From: Pseudomonas frederiksbergensis
Lineage (GTDB): Bacteria > Pseudomonadota > Gammaproteobacteria > Pseudomonadales > Pseudomonadaceae
Reading direction: 5' to 3'
Length of the DNA stretch: 36,619 bases
NCBI RefSeq assembly: GCF_017114915.1
Contig: NZ_JAAUOE010000043.1
Coordinates: 1 to 36,619 of the forward strand
The position numbers were made by a program, and so were the translations under genes. The notes beneath the pieces are model-generated. The model was not told where the DNA came from. It was given only the letters and a program-made list of their open reading frames with translations, and made no database searches. Below, one piece after another: positions 25,331 through 31,908 of the stretch. How positions within the stretch are numbered: the first letter of the stretch is position 1; every line of letters starts with the position of its first letter.

Positions 25331-25446
25331 GTGGCCGACGACACTGCAAAAATAATGCACTGAAGCCTCATTAATATGAATTTGTAAGCATCAGCAATGA
25401 TCGGCACACTGTACGCCGTTCCTCCCCCAATAGTTGGAACCACTTC

Positions 25447-25483
25447 AAAGGCTTTCCGGGTATCCGGACAAGCCTTTTTTTTG
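25447..25483 (+). terminator. Intrinsic terminator, possibly the end of a small RNA or an attenuator
   Basis: AAAGGCTT, then TCCGG, a GTAT loop, CCGGA, a bulged C, and AAGCC followed by a run of eight T. This is a long GC-rich stem ending in a T tract, the best intrinsic terminator in the window. It ends about 33 bases before the ATG of the HPP-family gene. It could close the arn transcript, end a short RNA started in 25331-25446 (TAATAT at 25372-25377 is a weak -10 candidate), or act as a leader terminator for the downstream gene. Confidence 0.8.
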
Positions 25484-25515
25484 CCCAGGTTTTCGTCAAA
25501 GGATCGATTGTCGTC

Positions 25516-26211
25516 ATGCTCGCTCGCTGGTTTCCCGCCGCCATCAACACCCGCCCCTCCGAATGGAGCCGCGCCGCGATCGGCATGGCCCTGGGGACGA
25601 TGTTCAGCGTGTGGGTTTGCGGTCAGGTGTTCGGCCTCGATGTGGCGCTGCACCTGATCGGTCCGCTGGGCGCTTCGGCGGTGCTGTTGTTCGCCGTGTC
25701 CTCCGGCGCACTGGCCCAGCCGTGGTCGATTCTTGGCGGTTACCTCTGCGCGGGGGTGATCTCGCTGCTGGTCGCTCACGTACTCGGCCGCACCCTGGGC
25801 AGCGCCTGCCTAGCAGCGGGCATGGCGCTGATTCTGATGTGCTGGCTGCGTTGCCTGCACCCGCCGGCCGGGGCGCTGGCGTTGCTGTTGGTGTTGGCCG
25901 ACCCGGCGACCATCGCCATGGACTGGAAAGCCCTTGGCCCGGTGATGCTCAGTGGCTCGACGATGTTGCTCAGCGCATTGGCCTACAACAACCTGACGCG
26001 CATTCATTACCCCAAACGTCCCGCCGAACCGACCCCCCTCATGCCCGCAACCGACAGCCAGGCGATCACCGCCGAAGATCTGCGACGGGCGCTTGCCGAC
26101 ATGGAGGCCTTCTACGACGTCACGCCTGAAGACCTCGAGCAGTTGATTCATGCCAGTGAGTTGCATGCCAGGCGTCGTAGCATCGGCGAAGTCTTGTCCC
26201 GCCGCACATAG
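25516..26211 (+). CDS. HPP-family membrane protein without CBS domains
   Basis: A 231-residue protein. Residues 18-160 hold four to five membrane helices of the HPP family, including GPLGASAVLLFA, SGALAQPWSILGG and the name-giving CLHPPAGALALL (LHPP at 114-117). Residues 182-228 (ITAEDLRRALADMEAFYDVT, then EDLEQLIHASELHARRR) match the linker that in longer family members precedes a pair of CBS domains. Here the protein stops at SRRT, right where CBS would begin. Some HPP proteins are linked to nitrite transport, but the role here is unknown. AAAGGA at 25498-25503 is a distant ribosome site. No operon partner is evident. Confidence 0.85.
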   Translation: MLARWFPAAINTRPSEWSRAAIGMALGTMFSVWVCGQVFGLDVALHLIGPLGASAVLLFAVSSGALAQPWSILGGYLCAGVISLLVAHVLGRTLGSACLAAGMALILMCWLRCLHPPAGALALLLVLADPATIAMDWKALGPVMLSGSTMLLSALAYNNLTRIHYPKRPAEPTPLMPATDSQAITAEDLRRALADMEAFYDVTPEDLEQLIHASELHARRRSIGEVLSRRT

Positions 26212-26408
26212 CCCGAGACCGCGACCAATGGTCAAGTCGTTCGCTTGCCAGTCGAGCATCTGCAGCTAGAGTCAAACGGGTACCGCACAGAGTTGTCTGC
26301 CTTTCACTACGAAGTCTGGCTCGCCGTAATGTCCAGTAGCGATGACACAGGAAGTCTGGCTATGGAGAAACACTCAACGTTGTTGGGTGGCGATGCTGGC
26401 TTTGCGCT
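26212..26408. other. Intergenic region with an 11-base direct repeat
   Basis: This is the first part of the 369-base gap before the flavoprotein operon. GAAGTCTGGCT occurs at 26311-26321 and 26351-26361, start to start 40 bases (about four helical turns). Short open frames here on both strands lack ribosome sites and look random. Nothing else is recognised. Confidence 0.3.
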
Positions 26409-26436
26409 TTGACAGAACCGCACCTCCTTGTAAAAC
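26409..26436 (+). promoter_or_regulatory. Candidate sigma-70 promoter of the flavoprotein/P450 operon
   Basis: A perfect TTGACA at 26409-26414 is followed after 16 bases by TAAAAC at 26431-26436 (four of six matches to TATAAT). The start codon of the first gene is 145 bases downstream, leaving a long leader. This is the best promoter-like match in the 369-base gap. Confidence 0.5.
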
Positions 26437-26539
26437 ACCGCGATTGCTTCGCGTAACCTGCTGTCCGCAAGAAAAATTGCGCCTGCTGTGGCAAGGCGTT
26501 CGCGTATGCTCTGCCCCGCCAGCTCTCTGACTCTGGTGG

Positions 26540-26561
26540 TTTCGAAACTGTTTTTTCGAAA
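26540..26561. promoter_or_regulatory. Repeated TTTCGAAA palindrome in the leader, candidate operator
   Basis: TTTCGAAA occurs at 26540-26547 and 26554-26561, 14 bases start to start, only 19 bases before the first start codon. Each copy is its own reverse complement and together they form a larger inverted repeat. It could bind a dimeric regulator or form a leader RNA hairpin; no regulator gene lies adjacent. Confidence 0.35.
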
Positions 26562-26580
26562 TCTACGAGAGGAATGTTTC

Positions 26581-28203
26581 ATGAGCGACTCACTGCTGAA
26601 ATTGCTGGGCACTCCCCTGTTCGATCCCAGAAAGCGCCACCATCTTGCGCTGCGCGACTACATGGACGTGACCATCGAACGTATGCGCACGATTGTGCGC
26701 GATGGCCTTGTCACCAATGACATGTGGTTGGGGCAGCCCCGCCAGTCGGACTTCCGACAGATGCATGAGCACACCGGGATTGTCGGCGCTTATGACTACG
26801 CGTTGCTCTCTTCCATCGTCGACCACATGATTGCCGGCAACGCATTGTTTTCGCAGGGAGATACGCTGCAAGTCGCGCGCTATCGTCAGGAAGTCATCGA
26901 AATGGGCGCGGTGTATGCCTTTGGCTGCACGGAGATCGCCAGTGGCTCCGATGTGCGCAATCTGCAAACCACCGTCATCCACGACCCGCAGCAACGTTGT
27001 CTGATCTTGAACTCGCCCTCCCCGGAGGCCTGCAAATTCTGGATCGGCAATGCGTTACACGCGGCGCAGGTGGTCATGGTGCTGGCACGTTTGATCGTCA
27101 ACGGCGAGGACGAGGGACTTCACTGGTTCCGTGTGCCGATTCGCAAACAGGAAAACGGCCCGTTACTGCCTGGAGTCAGGGTCATGACCTGCGATCCCAA
27201 GGGCGGTATCCACGCCAATCAAGTCGCCGGCATCCGTTTCTGCAAGATGAAGCTGCCGCTGGACGCGATGATGCAACGGCATGCCAGATTCTCCCAGGCA
27301 GGACTATTTACCAGTGACGTTCCCAAGAGCGAACGCCTGACCCGCGCCATGGAAACGTTCATTCAAGAGCGTTTGTTTCCCCTGGCTGCTGCCCGCGGCG
27401 GCGCAAGTCTGTGCATCTATCTTGCTTACCGCTTTGCCTGTCATCGCTTGGTCAAAACCACCTCGTCCAGCGAACCGCTCCTGGTCAAACCGCTGATTCG
27501 ACAACGACTGTATGTCGAGCAACTCAAGGCCCTGGCTCTGAAACTACTGGAGCAGGCAATCCTGGAGCGCTTCGAGGCAATGTGGGATCACTCGGGCAAG
27601 CGCACCGAACTGCACATTCTCGCAGCCGTCGCCAAAAGTGTCGGCACTTGGGTCGGACTCGGTGTCATGCGCGCGTGCAGGGAAATTTGCGGTTCTCAGG
27701 GCTTTCACCATAACAACCAGATTGTCACGTCGTGCATGGATCACGAGATTAGCGTGACATTCGCAGGCGACAACAGTGTCCTGGCGTACCAGGTGGCCAG
27801 GGATGCGGTGACCCGCCCGCATTTTGACTCCCTGTCCACTGGCAACATCGCCCAGCGCATCGAAAAGAAAATTGTCGAACAGTGTCGCAATGCAGGTGAA
27901 ATCTCCCACCGCCAGGCCGTGGAGCTGACGTTCGCCCGCGCATTGGGTCTGATTATCCACGAGGGCAAGCGCAATCAGCTCGTATCGCCACAAACACTTG
28001 AGGACCTTGTGCGGGTGTTTTCCCCTCAATTGAACGAATGGGGTTTGTCCGCCGACAGCGGCGACCTGAATCGTCACGCCACTGAAGCTCAGCTGGCCCT
28101 GATAAACGACCTATTGAAACCACCACCCGAGCTGGTCAGCGCTCCCATTGACAGTGCGGATTACATCAAGCAATTCACAATGGCGCTGTATGAGGAGCAA
28201 TGA
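26581..28203 (+). CDS. Acyl-CoA oxidase/dehydrogenase-like flavoprotein lacking the catalytic Glu
   Basis: A 540-residue protein with the plan of acyl-CoA oxidases. It has a helical N-domain, a beta-domain with TEIASGSDVRNLQTT (residues 117-131, the FAD-side loop) and INTPS-like LNSPSPEACKFWIG. LARLIVNGEDEGLHWFRVPI follows, then PKGGIHANQVAGIRF and a long helical C-domain. In this family the general base is the Glu of an FEGDN/YEG motif; here it reads FAGDN with Ala395. The CGSQGFHHNN stretch (370-379) replaces the usual GGxGY. It therefore probably binds FAD but may not do ordinary alpha,beta-desaturation. ATG 26581 has GAGAGGAA six bases before it. It is the first gene of a tight operon with a P450, a RidA-like protein and a hydrolase. 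Substrate unknown; it could be a carrier-bound acyl or amine compound. Confidence 0.85.
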   Translation: MSDSLLKLLGTPLFDPRKRHHLALRDYMDVTIERMRTIVRDGLVTNDMWLGQPRQSDFRQMHEHTGIVGAYDYALLSSIVDHMIAGNALFSQGDTLQVARYRQEVIEMGAVYAFGCTEIASGSDVRNLQTTVIHDPQQRCLILNSPSPEACKFWIGNALHAAQVVMVLARLIVNGEDEGLHWFRVPIRKQENGPLLPGVRVMTCDPKGGIHANQVAGIRFCKMKLPLDAMMQRHARFSQAGLFTSDVPKSERLTRAMETFIQERLFPLAAARGGASLCIYLAYRFACHRLVKTTSSSEPLLVKPLIRQRLYVEQLKALALKLLEQAILERFEAMWDHSGKRTELHILAAVAKSVGTWVGLGVMRACREICGSQGFHHNNQIVTSCMDHEISVTFAGDNSVLAYQVARDAVTRPHFDSLSTGNIAQRIEKKIVEQCRNAGEISHRQAVELTFARALGLIIHEGKRNQLVSPQTLEDLVRVFSPQLNEWGLSADSGDLNRHATEAQLALINDLLKPPPELVSAPIDSADYIKQFTMALYEEQ

Positions 28204-29432
28204 TGATGGACATTCAATCGCTGCCCGATTTTTCGAATCGCGACACGGTTCGTGATCCCTACCCCGCCTACGCCTACTTGCGAGACCATCATCCGGTGTA
28301 CTGGTGCGATCACTTAAAGGCTTGGCTTCTGACCCGCTATTGCGACGTCTTCGCCGCCCAGGGAGATGTCAAACGCTATTCCTCCAACCGCATGCAACAA
28401 CTGGTCGACGCTCGGGTGCCCCCAGAAAAACGCGGGCAACTGGCAACGTTCGTCAAACTTGCGTCCCAATGGATGTACTCCCAGGACGGAGACATTCACA
28501 AGGCCAGTCGCAACCTGCTGGGTAAAGCCTTCACGCCCCGCTCCATCGAATCATTGCGGCAAAGCATTCAAGACATCACCGATCGGGAGTTGTCCCGGCT
28601 GGAACCGTCAACCGACTTGAAAGCCAACCTGTTCGACCGCATTCCGGCGCTGATCCTGGCCATGCTCTATGGCATTGCGAGTGAAGAGGCGTTGAAACTG
28701 CGGCGCTGGATGAAAGACATTGTGATGTTCCTGGGCGGTAGCCTTGACCCCGGCTATGGGCCTGAGCAAGCGCTAGAAGGCGTTGAGGAAATGTACGTGT
28801 ATTTCGCCGCCATCATCGAACAGCGGCGAAAACAGCCTGAGGACGACCTGGTCAGCCGGGTGCTTGAGGCCAGTCAGGACAGTGCTTCAAGCAATGATGA
28901 GGTACTGGCGCAGATCGTCTTTATCCTGGTCGCAGGCTACAACACCAGTGCTGACCAGCTCTGCATCGGACTGTTGCACTTGCTTGAGCATCCAGAGCAA
29001 CTCGAAGCCCTCAAGGCAGACCTGAACCTTGTTAAACCGGCCATTGAAGAGATGCTGCGCTTCGATGCCGCCGGCTCATTGAGTCATCGGGTGCTCAATG
29101 AGGACGTCACGATCGGCAATGTAACGATGAAAAAAGGTGACCTGGTGTACCTGATACGTGCTTCCGCCAATCGTGATCCCGCGAAATTCACCGACCCCGA
29201 CGCGTTCGATATCCGCCGCACGAACAACGATCACCTGGCGTTTGGACGGGGCGAGCATTTCTGCATGGGCACGGCCTTGTTCCGCCTGGAGGCCGAGATT
29301 GTTTTTACTTCGCTGTTCAAGCGATTTCCCAAGTTGAGCCTCATAGCCGGCAAACCTGCGATCTGGCGTACCAATAACTTGCAATTCCGGGGTTTGAAGG
29401 AGCTACCGATTGATCTGGGCAAAGGAGTTTGA
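28203..29432 (+). CDS. Cytochrome P450
   Basis: A soluble bacterial class I type P450 of 409 residues. Seen are the C-helix region DGDIHKASRNLLGKAFTPRS, I-helix VAGYNTSAD (A244-G-Y-N247-T248), K-helix E283-x-x-R286 and the heme loop FGRGEHFCMG with C354 as iron ligand. The usual acid before the I-helix Thr is Asn. Three overlapping ATGs (28200, 28203, 28206) are possible; GAGGAG at 28192-28197 favours 28203 or 28206, and 28203 shares a base with the previous stop. No ferredoxin or reductase gene is nearby, so electrons must come from proteins encoded elsewhere. It likely hydroxylates or oxidises an intermediate of the same pathway as its neighbours; the CYP family and substrate are not identified. 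Confidence 0.93.
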   Translation: MMDIQSLPDFSNRDTVRDPYPAYAYLRDHHPVYWCDHLKAWLLTRYCDVFAAQGDVKRYSSNRMQQLVDARVPPEKRGQLATFVKLASQWMYSQDGDIHKASRNLLGKAFTPRSIESLRQSIQDITDRELSRLEPSTDLKANLFDRIPALILAMLYGIASEEALKLRRWMKDIVMFLGGSLDPGYGPEQALEGVEEMYVYFAAIIEQRRKQPEDDLVSRVLEASQDSASSNDEVLAQIVFILVAGYNTSADQLCIGLLHLLEHPEQLEALKADLNLVKPAIEEMLRFDAAGSLSHRVLNEDVTIGNVTMKKGDLVYLIRASANRDPAKFTDPDAFDIRRTNNDHLAFGRGEHFCMGTALFRLEAEIVFTSLFKRFPKLSLIAGKPAIWRTNNLQFRGLKELPIDLGKGV

Positions 29433-29435
29433 ACA

Positions 29436-29840
29436 ATGGAATTTGAACGTGTTTTTTCCGCAGCACCGTGGGAATCCAAAGCTTGCTACTGCAGGGCTTT
29501 AAAAGCGGGCGATACGATTCTGGTGGGCGGTACGGTGGCTTTCGATGATCAGGGCAACCCCTTCAAACCGGGTGATGCATATGCCCAGACTCTGCGCTGT
29601 CTGGAGATCATTGAAGCGTCCCTCAAGCAACTGGGTGTGGACCGCACCCGTATTACCGCAACACGTATGTACACCACCGACATGGATTTGTGGCCGCAAA
29701 TAGCCAAGGCACACAAGGAGTTTTTCGAAGGCCATCCACCGACGACGATGCTTCTGGAAGTCAGAAAGTTGATCGCCCCTGAATATTTGATTGAGATCGA
29801 GACTCAGGCCCGTGCGGGTAAGGAGTCCAACGATGACTGA
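29436..29840 (+). CDS. RidA/YjgF-family protein, non-canonical active site
   Basis: A 134-residue protein of the Rid family, small trimers that hydrolyse reactive imines and enamines to ketones plus ammonia. Family features are LKAGDTILVGGTVAFD, the helix QTLRCLEIIEASLKQLGVDRT, a TRMYTTDMD strand, and the end motif APEYLIEIETQA. In RidA the carboxylate-binding Arg sits just before this last motif (RLP..EIE); here the aligned residue is Lys111, so substrate binding may differ. AAAGGAG lies 8 bases before the ATG, three bases after the P450 stop. Being inside this operon suggests that an imine or enamine arises from the flavoprotein or P450 step, which is inference. Confidence 0.88.
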   Translation: MEFERVFSAAPWESKACYCRALKAGDTILVGGTVAFDDQGNPFKPGDAYAQTLRCLEIIEASLKQLGVDRTRITATRMYTTDMDLWPQIAKAHKEFFEGHPPTTMLLEVRKLIAPEYLIEIETQARAGKESNDD

Positions 29841-30690
29841 AACATTCCTGAGCGTAGAAAACGCCAGAACAGCGTTGCGCAAGTCGCTGGTGACCGGCGT
29901 TCGCGACCTGTTGATCGAGAGCCATGGCCGACCGCTACCGCTACGCCTCTACACCCCACCCGGCCAAGGCCCCTTTGCTGTATTGATGTTTTTCCACGGC
30001 GGCGGCTGGGTCACCGGCGATCTGGACACCCACGACGGCTTTTGCCGGCTGATGTGTGAATGGGCAGGCTGCGCGGTGGTGGCTGTGGACTACGCCCGGC
30101 CTCCGGAACATGTGTTCCCGGCTGCGGTGGAAGATTGCTGTACGGCCACGGACTGGGTTGTCGAACAGGGGGCGAATCTGAGGCTGGACACTTCGCGAAT
30201 GGCGGTGGCCGGCGGCGGTTCGGGTGGAGGACTCGCGGCGGTCATTTGCCAATGGGCCAGTGCGCAAGGTAAGCCTCGGCTCATGTTCCAACTGCTGCTT
30301 TACCCCTTGCTCGATTGCCTGGCCCAAAATCCTTCCCATGAAGAATTTGCAGAAGGATACGGGCTGACCGCAAAAATGCTCGAGTGGTATATCGAACACT
30401 ATGTGCCGGAGGGTGTGTCCCGCGCCGATCCGAGGCTTTCCCCGCTGCGCAGCAAATGCCTGCATGGTTTGCCAAAGGCGCTGATCATCACCTCAGAGCG
30501 TGATGTGTTGCGGGACGAAGGCCGAGCCTATGCAGATCGGCTCAAGGAGGCCGGTGTGCCGGTACAGCACAAAGAGTATCCGGGCATGCTCCACGGCTTT
30601 ATCAATTACCCGGCGAAACATGATGACGCTAAACGGGCGCTGCTTTTATGCGCCCAGGCGCTGCAGATGCAATTTCGTGGTGAAGTGTAA
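29833..30690 (+). CDS. Alpha/beta hydrolase, hormone-sensitive lipase (family IV) type
   Basis: A 285-residue serine hydrolase. The oxyanion-hole motif HGGG is at 55-58, the typical YARPPEHVFPAAVEDC stretch follows at 87-102, and the nucleophile is S130. The triad is completed by D224 (TSERDVLRDEG) and H254 (GMLHGF). The usual elbow GDSAGG is here GGSGG, with Asp and Ala both replaced by Gly. Family members cleave short acyl esters, lactones or amides. ATG 29833 overlaps the RidA-like gene by 8 bases and has AGGAG at 29821-29825, so the four genes are one transcription unit. It is the last gene; a REP pair follows. It may release or open the product of the upstream oxidations. Confidence 0.92.
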   Translation: MTETFLSVENARTALRKSLVTGVRDLLIESHGRPLPLRLYTPPGQGPFAVLMFFHGGGWVTGDLDTHDGFCRLMCEWAGCAVVAVDYARPPEHVFPAAVEDCCTATDWVVEQGANLRLDTSRMAVAGGGSGGGLAAVICQWASAQGKPRLMFQLLLYPLLDCLAQNPSHEEFAEGYGLTAKMLEWYIEHYVPEGVSRADPRLSPLRSKCLHGLPKALIITSERDVLRDEGRAYADRLKEAGVPVQHKEYPGMLHGFINYPAKHDDAKRALLLCAQALQMQFRGEV

Positions 30691-30708
30691 CCGGCAGCCC
30701 CTGACCCC

Positions 30709-30850
30709 TTGTAGCAGCTGCCGAGCCTGCGAGGCTGCGTTCGGCTGCGAAGCAGTCGTAAAACCAAATATTGCGGTACATCAAGCAGACCGAATCAGCT
30801 GGATTCACGACTGCTGCGCAGCCGAACGCAGGCTGCGCCAGCTGCTACAG
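30709..30850. repeat. REP pair of the GTAGCAGC type, copy 2
   Basis: Left arm TTGTAGCAGCTGCCGAGCC from 30709, with inner hairpin CTGC-GAA-GCAG. The right arm ends CAGCTGCTACAG at 30850, with inner hairpin CTGC-GCA-GCAG read on the minus strand. The right arm lacks part of the outer stem (shorter than in the other copies). It fills the gap 30691-30873 between the convergent hydrolase and succinyltransferase genes. Confidence 0.88.
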
Positions 30851-30873
30851 AGCACAGCTCGTCACAGGACTCA

Positions 30874-31908
30874 CTAGGCTGCAGACTGCTGCCGCACCGG
30901 CACCGCCAGGCTCACCGCGCGCACCGATGCACCGGCACTCAAGCCCAATGTGTTCGCCGTCTGCGCATCGACAATCAAGGTCCCGGCGGCGACCCGCGCC
31001 GGGGCTGCGGTAATCCGGCAGTCGGCAAACTGGCGGTTGTGAATCAGGTACGTCGCGGCGTGTTCACCGGGTGTGCCGATGCTCAGTTGCAACACCTGAC
31101 TGTCGCGCACCGCGCGGATGTCGCCGGTGGCGCATTCGATCAGCGGGCCGCCATCAAAGATATCGATGTAGTCCCGGTGCTCGAAGCCTTCCGCCTTGAG
31201 CATCCCCAGTGCCGGTTCGGTGTTGGGATGCACGCGACCGATGACCGCGCGTGCCGCTTCAGGCAACAGGCAGGTGGGCAACGGAAACTTGGGCATCAGT
31301 TCGGCGATAAAGGTTTTGTTGCCAAGGCCCGTCAGGTAGTCGGCGTCGGCGAAATTCATCTTGAAGAAGTGCCGGCCCAGACCTTCCCAGAACGGAGAGA
31401 CACCCTCTTCGTTCGAATAACCGCGCATCTCAGCGATCACCTTGTCACCGAAGTGCTGACGAAACTCTGCCAGAAACAGGAAGCGTGCCTTGGACAGCAA
31501 GCGGCCATTCAGACCGCTGCGGTGATCGGCGTGCAAAAACAGTGAACACAGTTCCGAGTGGCCGGTCATGTCGTTGCCAAGGAACAACGTCGGCAGTTGC
31601 TGATTGATCCCGAGGTTCTTCGACGCGGCGACAAACAGGCCCAGTCGATAGTTGTACCAAGGCTCGCGCAGACCGACAGCGCCCGCCAGCGCGCAAATAC
31701 CTATCGCTTGCTGCTGGTCGTTCTCCAGCACAAACAGGTAGTCGGCATCAGCGCGCTCGGCCTCGCCGGCGAAGGTTTTCGCCGCCCATTCCAAGCGCTG
31801 GGTCAAGCGTGCCGCATCGGCCGGCAAGGTGGTCAAACCGGTCCCGGCGCTATGGGCCAGGGCTAACAGTGCCGGCAAATCTGCCGGTGTTGCAGGACGG
31901 ACGATCAT
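30874..31908 (-). CDS. Arginine N-succinyltransferase family protein (AstA/AruF-like)
   Basis: A 344-residue acyltransferase of the AstA family, which moves succinyl from succinyl-CoA to the alpha-amino group of arginine or ornithine. It starts MIVRPATPADL, the GNAT-like opening. It carries WYNYRLGLFVAASKNLGI, LFLGNDMTGHSELCSLFLHADHR and ARFLFLAEFRQHFGDKVIAEMRG, followed by PFWEGLGRHFFKMNFADADYL, all strong AstA marks. Length matches AstA (about 340). Its start overlaps the end of ctlX by 4 bases, so it is translated with CtlX rather than with an ast/aru operon; no astB, C, D or E gene is nearby. It could succinylate arginine, ornithine or a related amino acid made by CtlX. Confidence 0.9.
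   Translation of the reverse strand: MIVRPATPADLPALLALAHSAGTGLTTLPADAARLTQRLEWAAKTFAGEAERADADYLFVLENDQQQAIGICALAGAVGLREPWYNYRLGLFVAASKNLGINQQLPTLFLGNDMTGHSELCSLFLHADHRSGLNGRLLSKARFLFLAEFRQHFGDKVIAEMRGYSNEEGVSPFWEGLGRHFFKMNFADADYLTGLGNKTFIAELMPKFPLPTCLLPEAARAVIGRVHPNTEPALGMLKAEGFEHRDYIDIFDGGPLIECATGDIRAVRDSQVLQLSIGTPGEHAATYLIHNRQFADCRITAAPARVAAGTLIVDAQTANTLGLSAGASVRAVSLAVPVRQQSAA

Noticed and set aside
26307..26612. 101-codon minus-strand frame, and a 62-codon plus-strand frame at 26342-26530, in the gap before the flavoprotein operon
   Set aside because: Neither has a ribosome site or protein-like composition, and the minus one overlaps the start of the flavoprotein gene.
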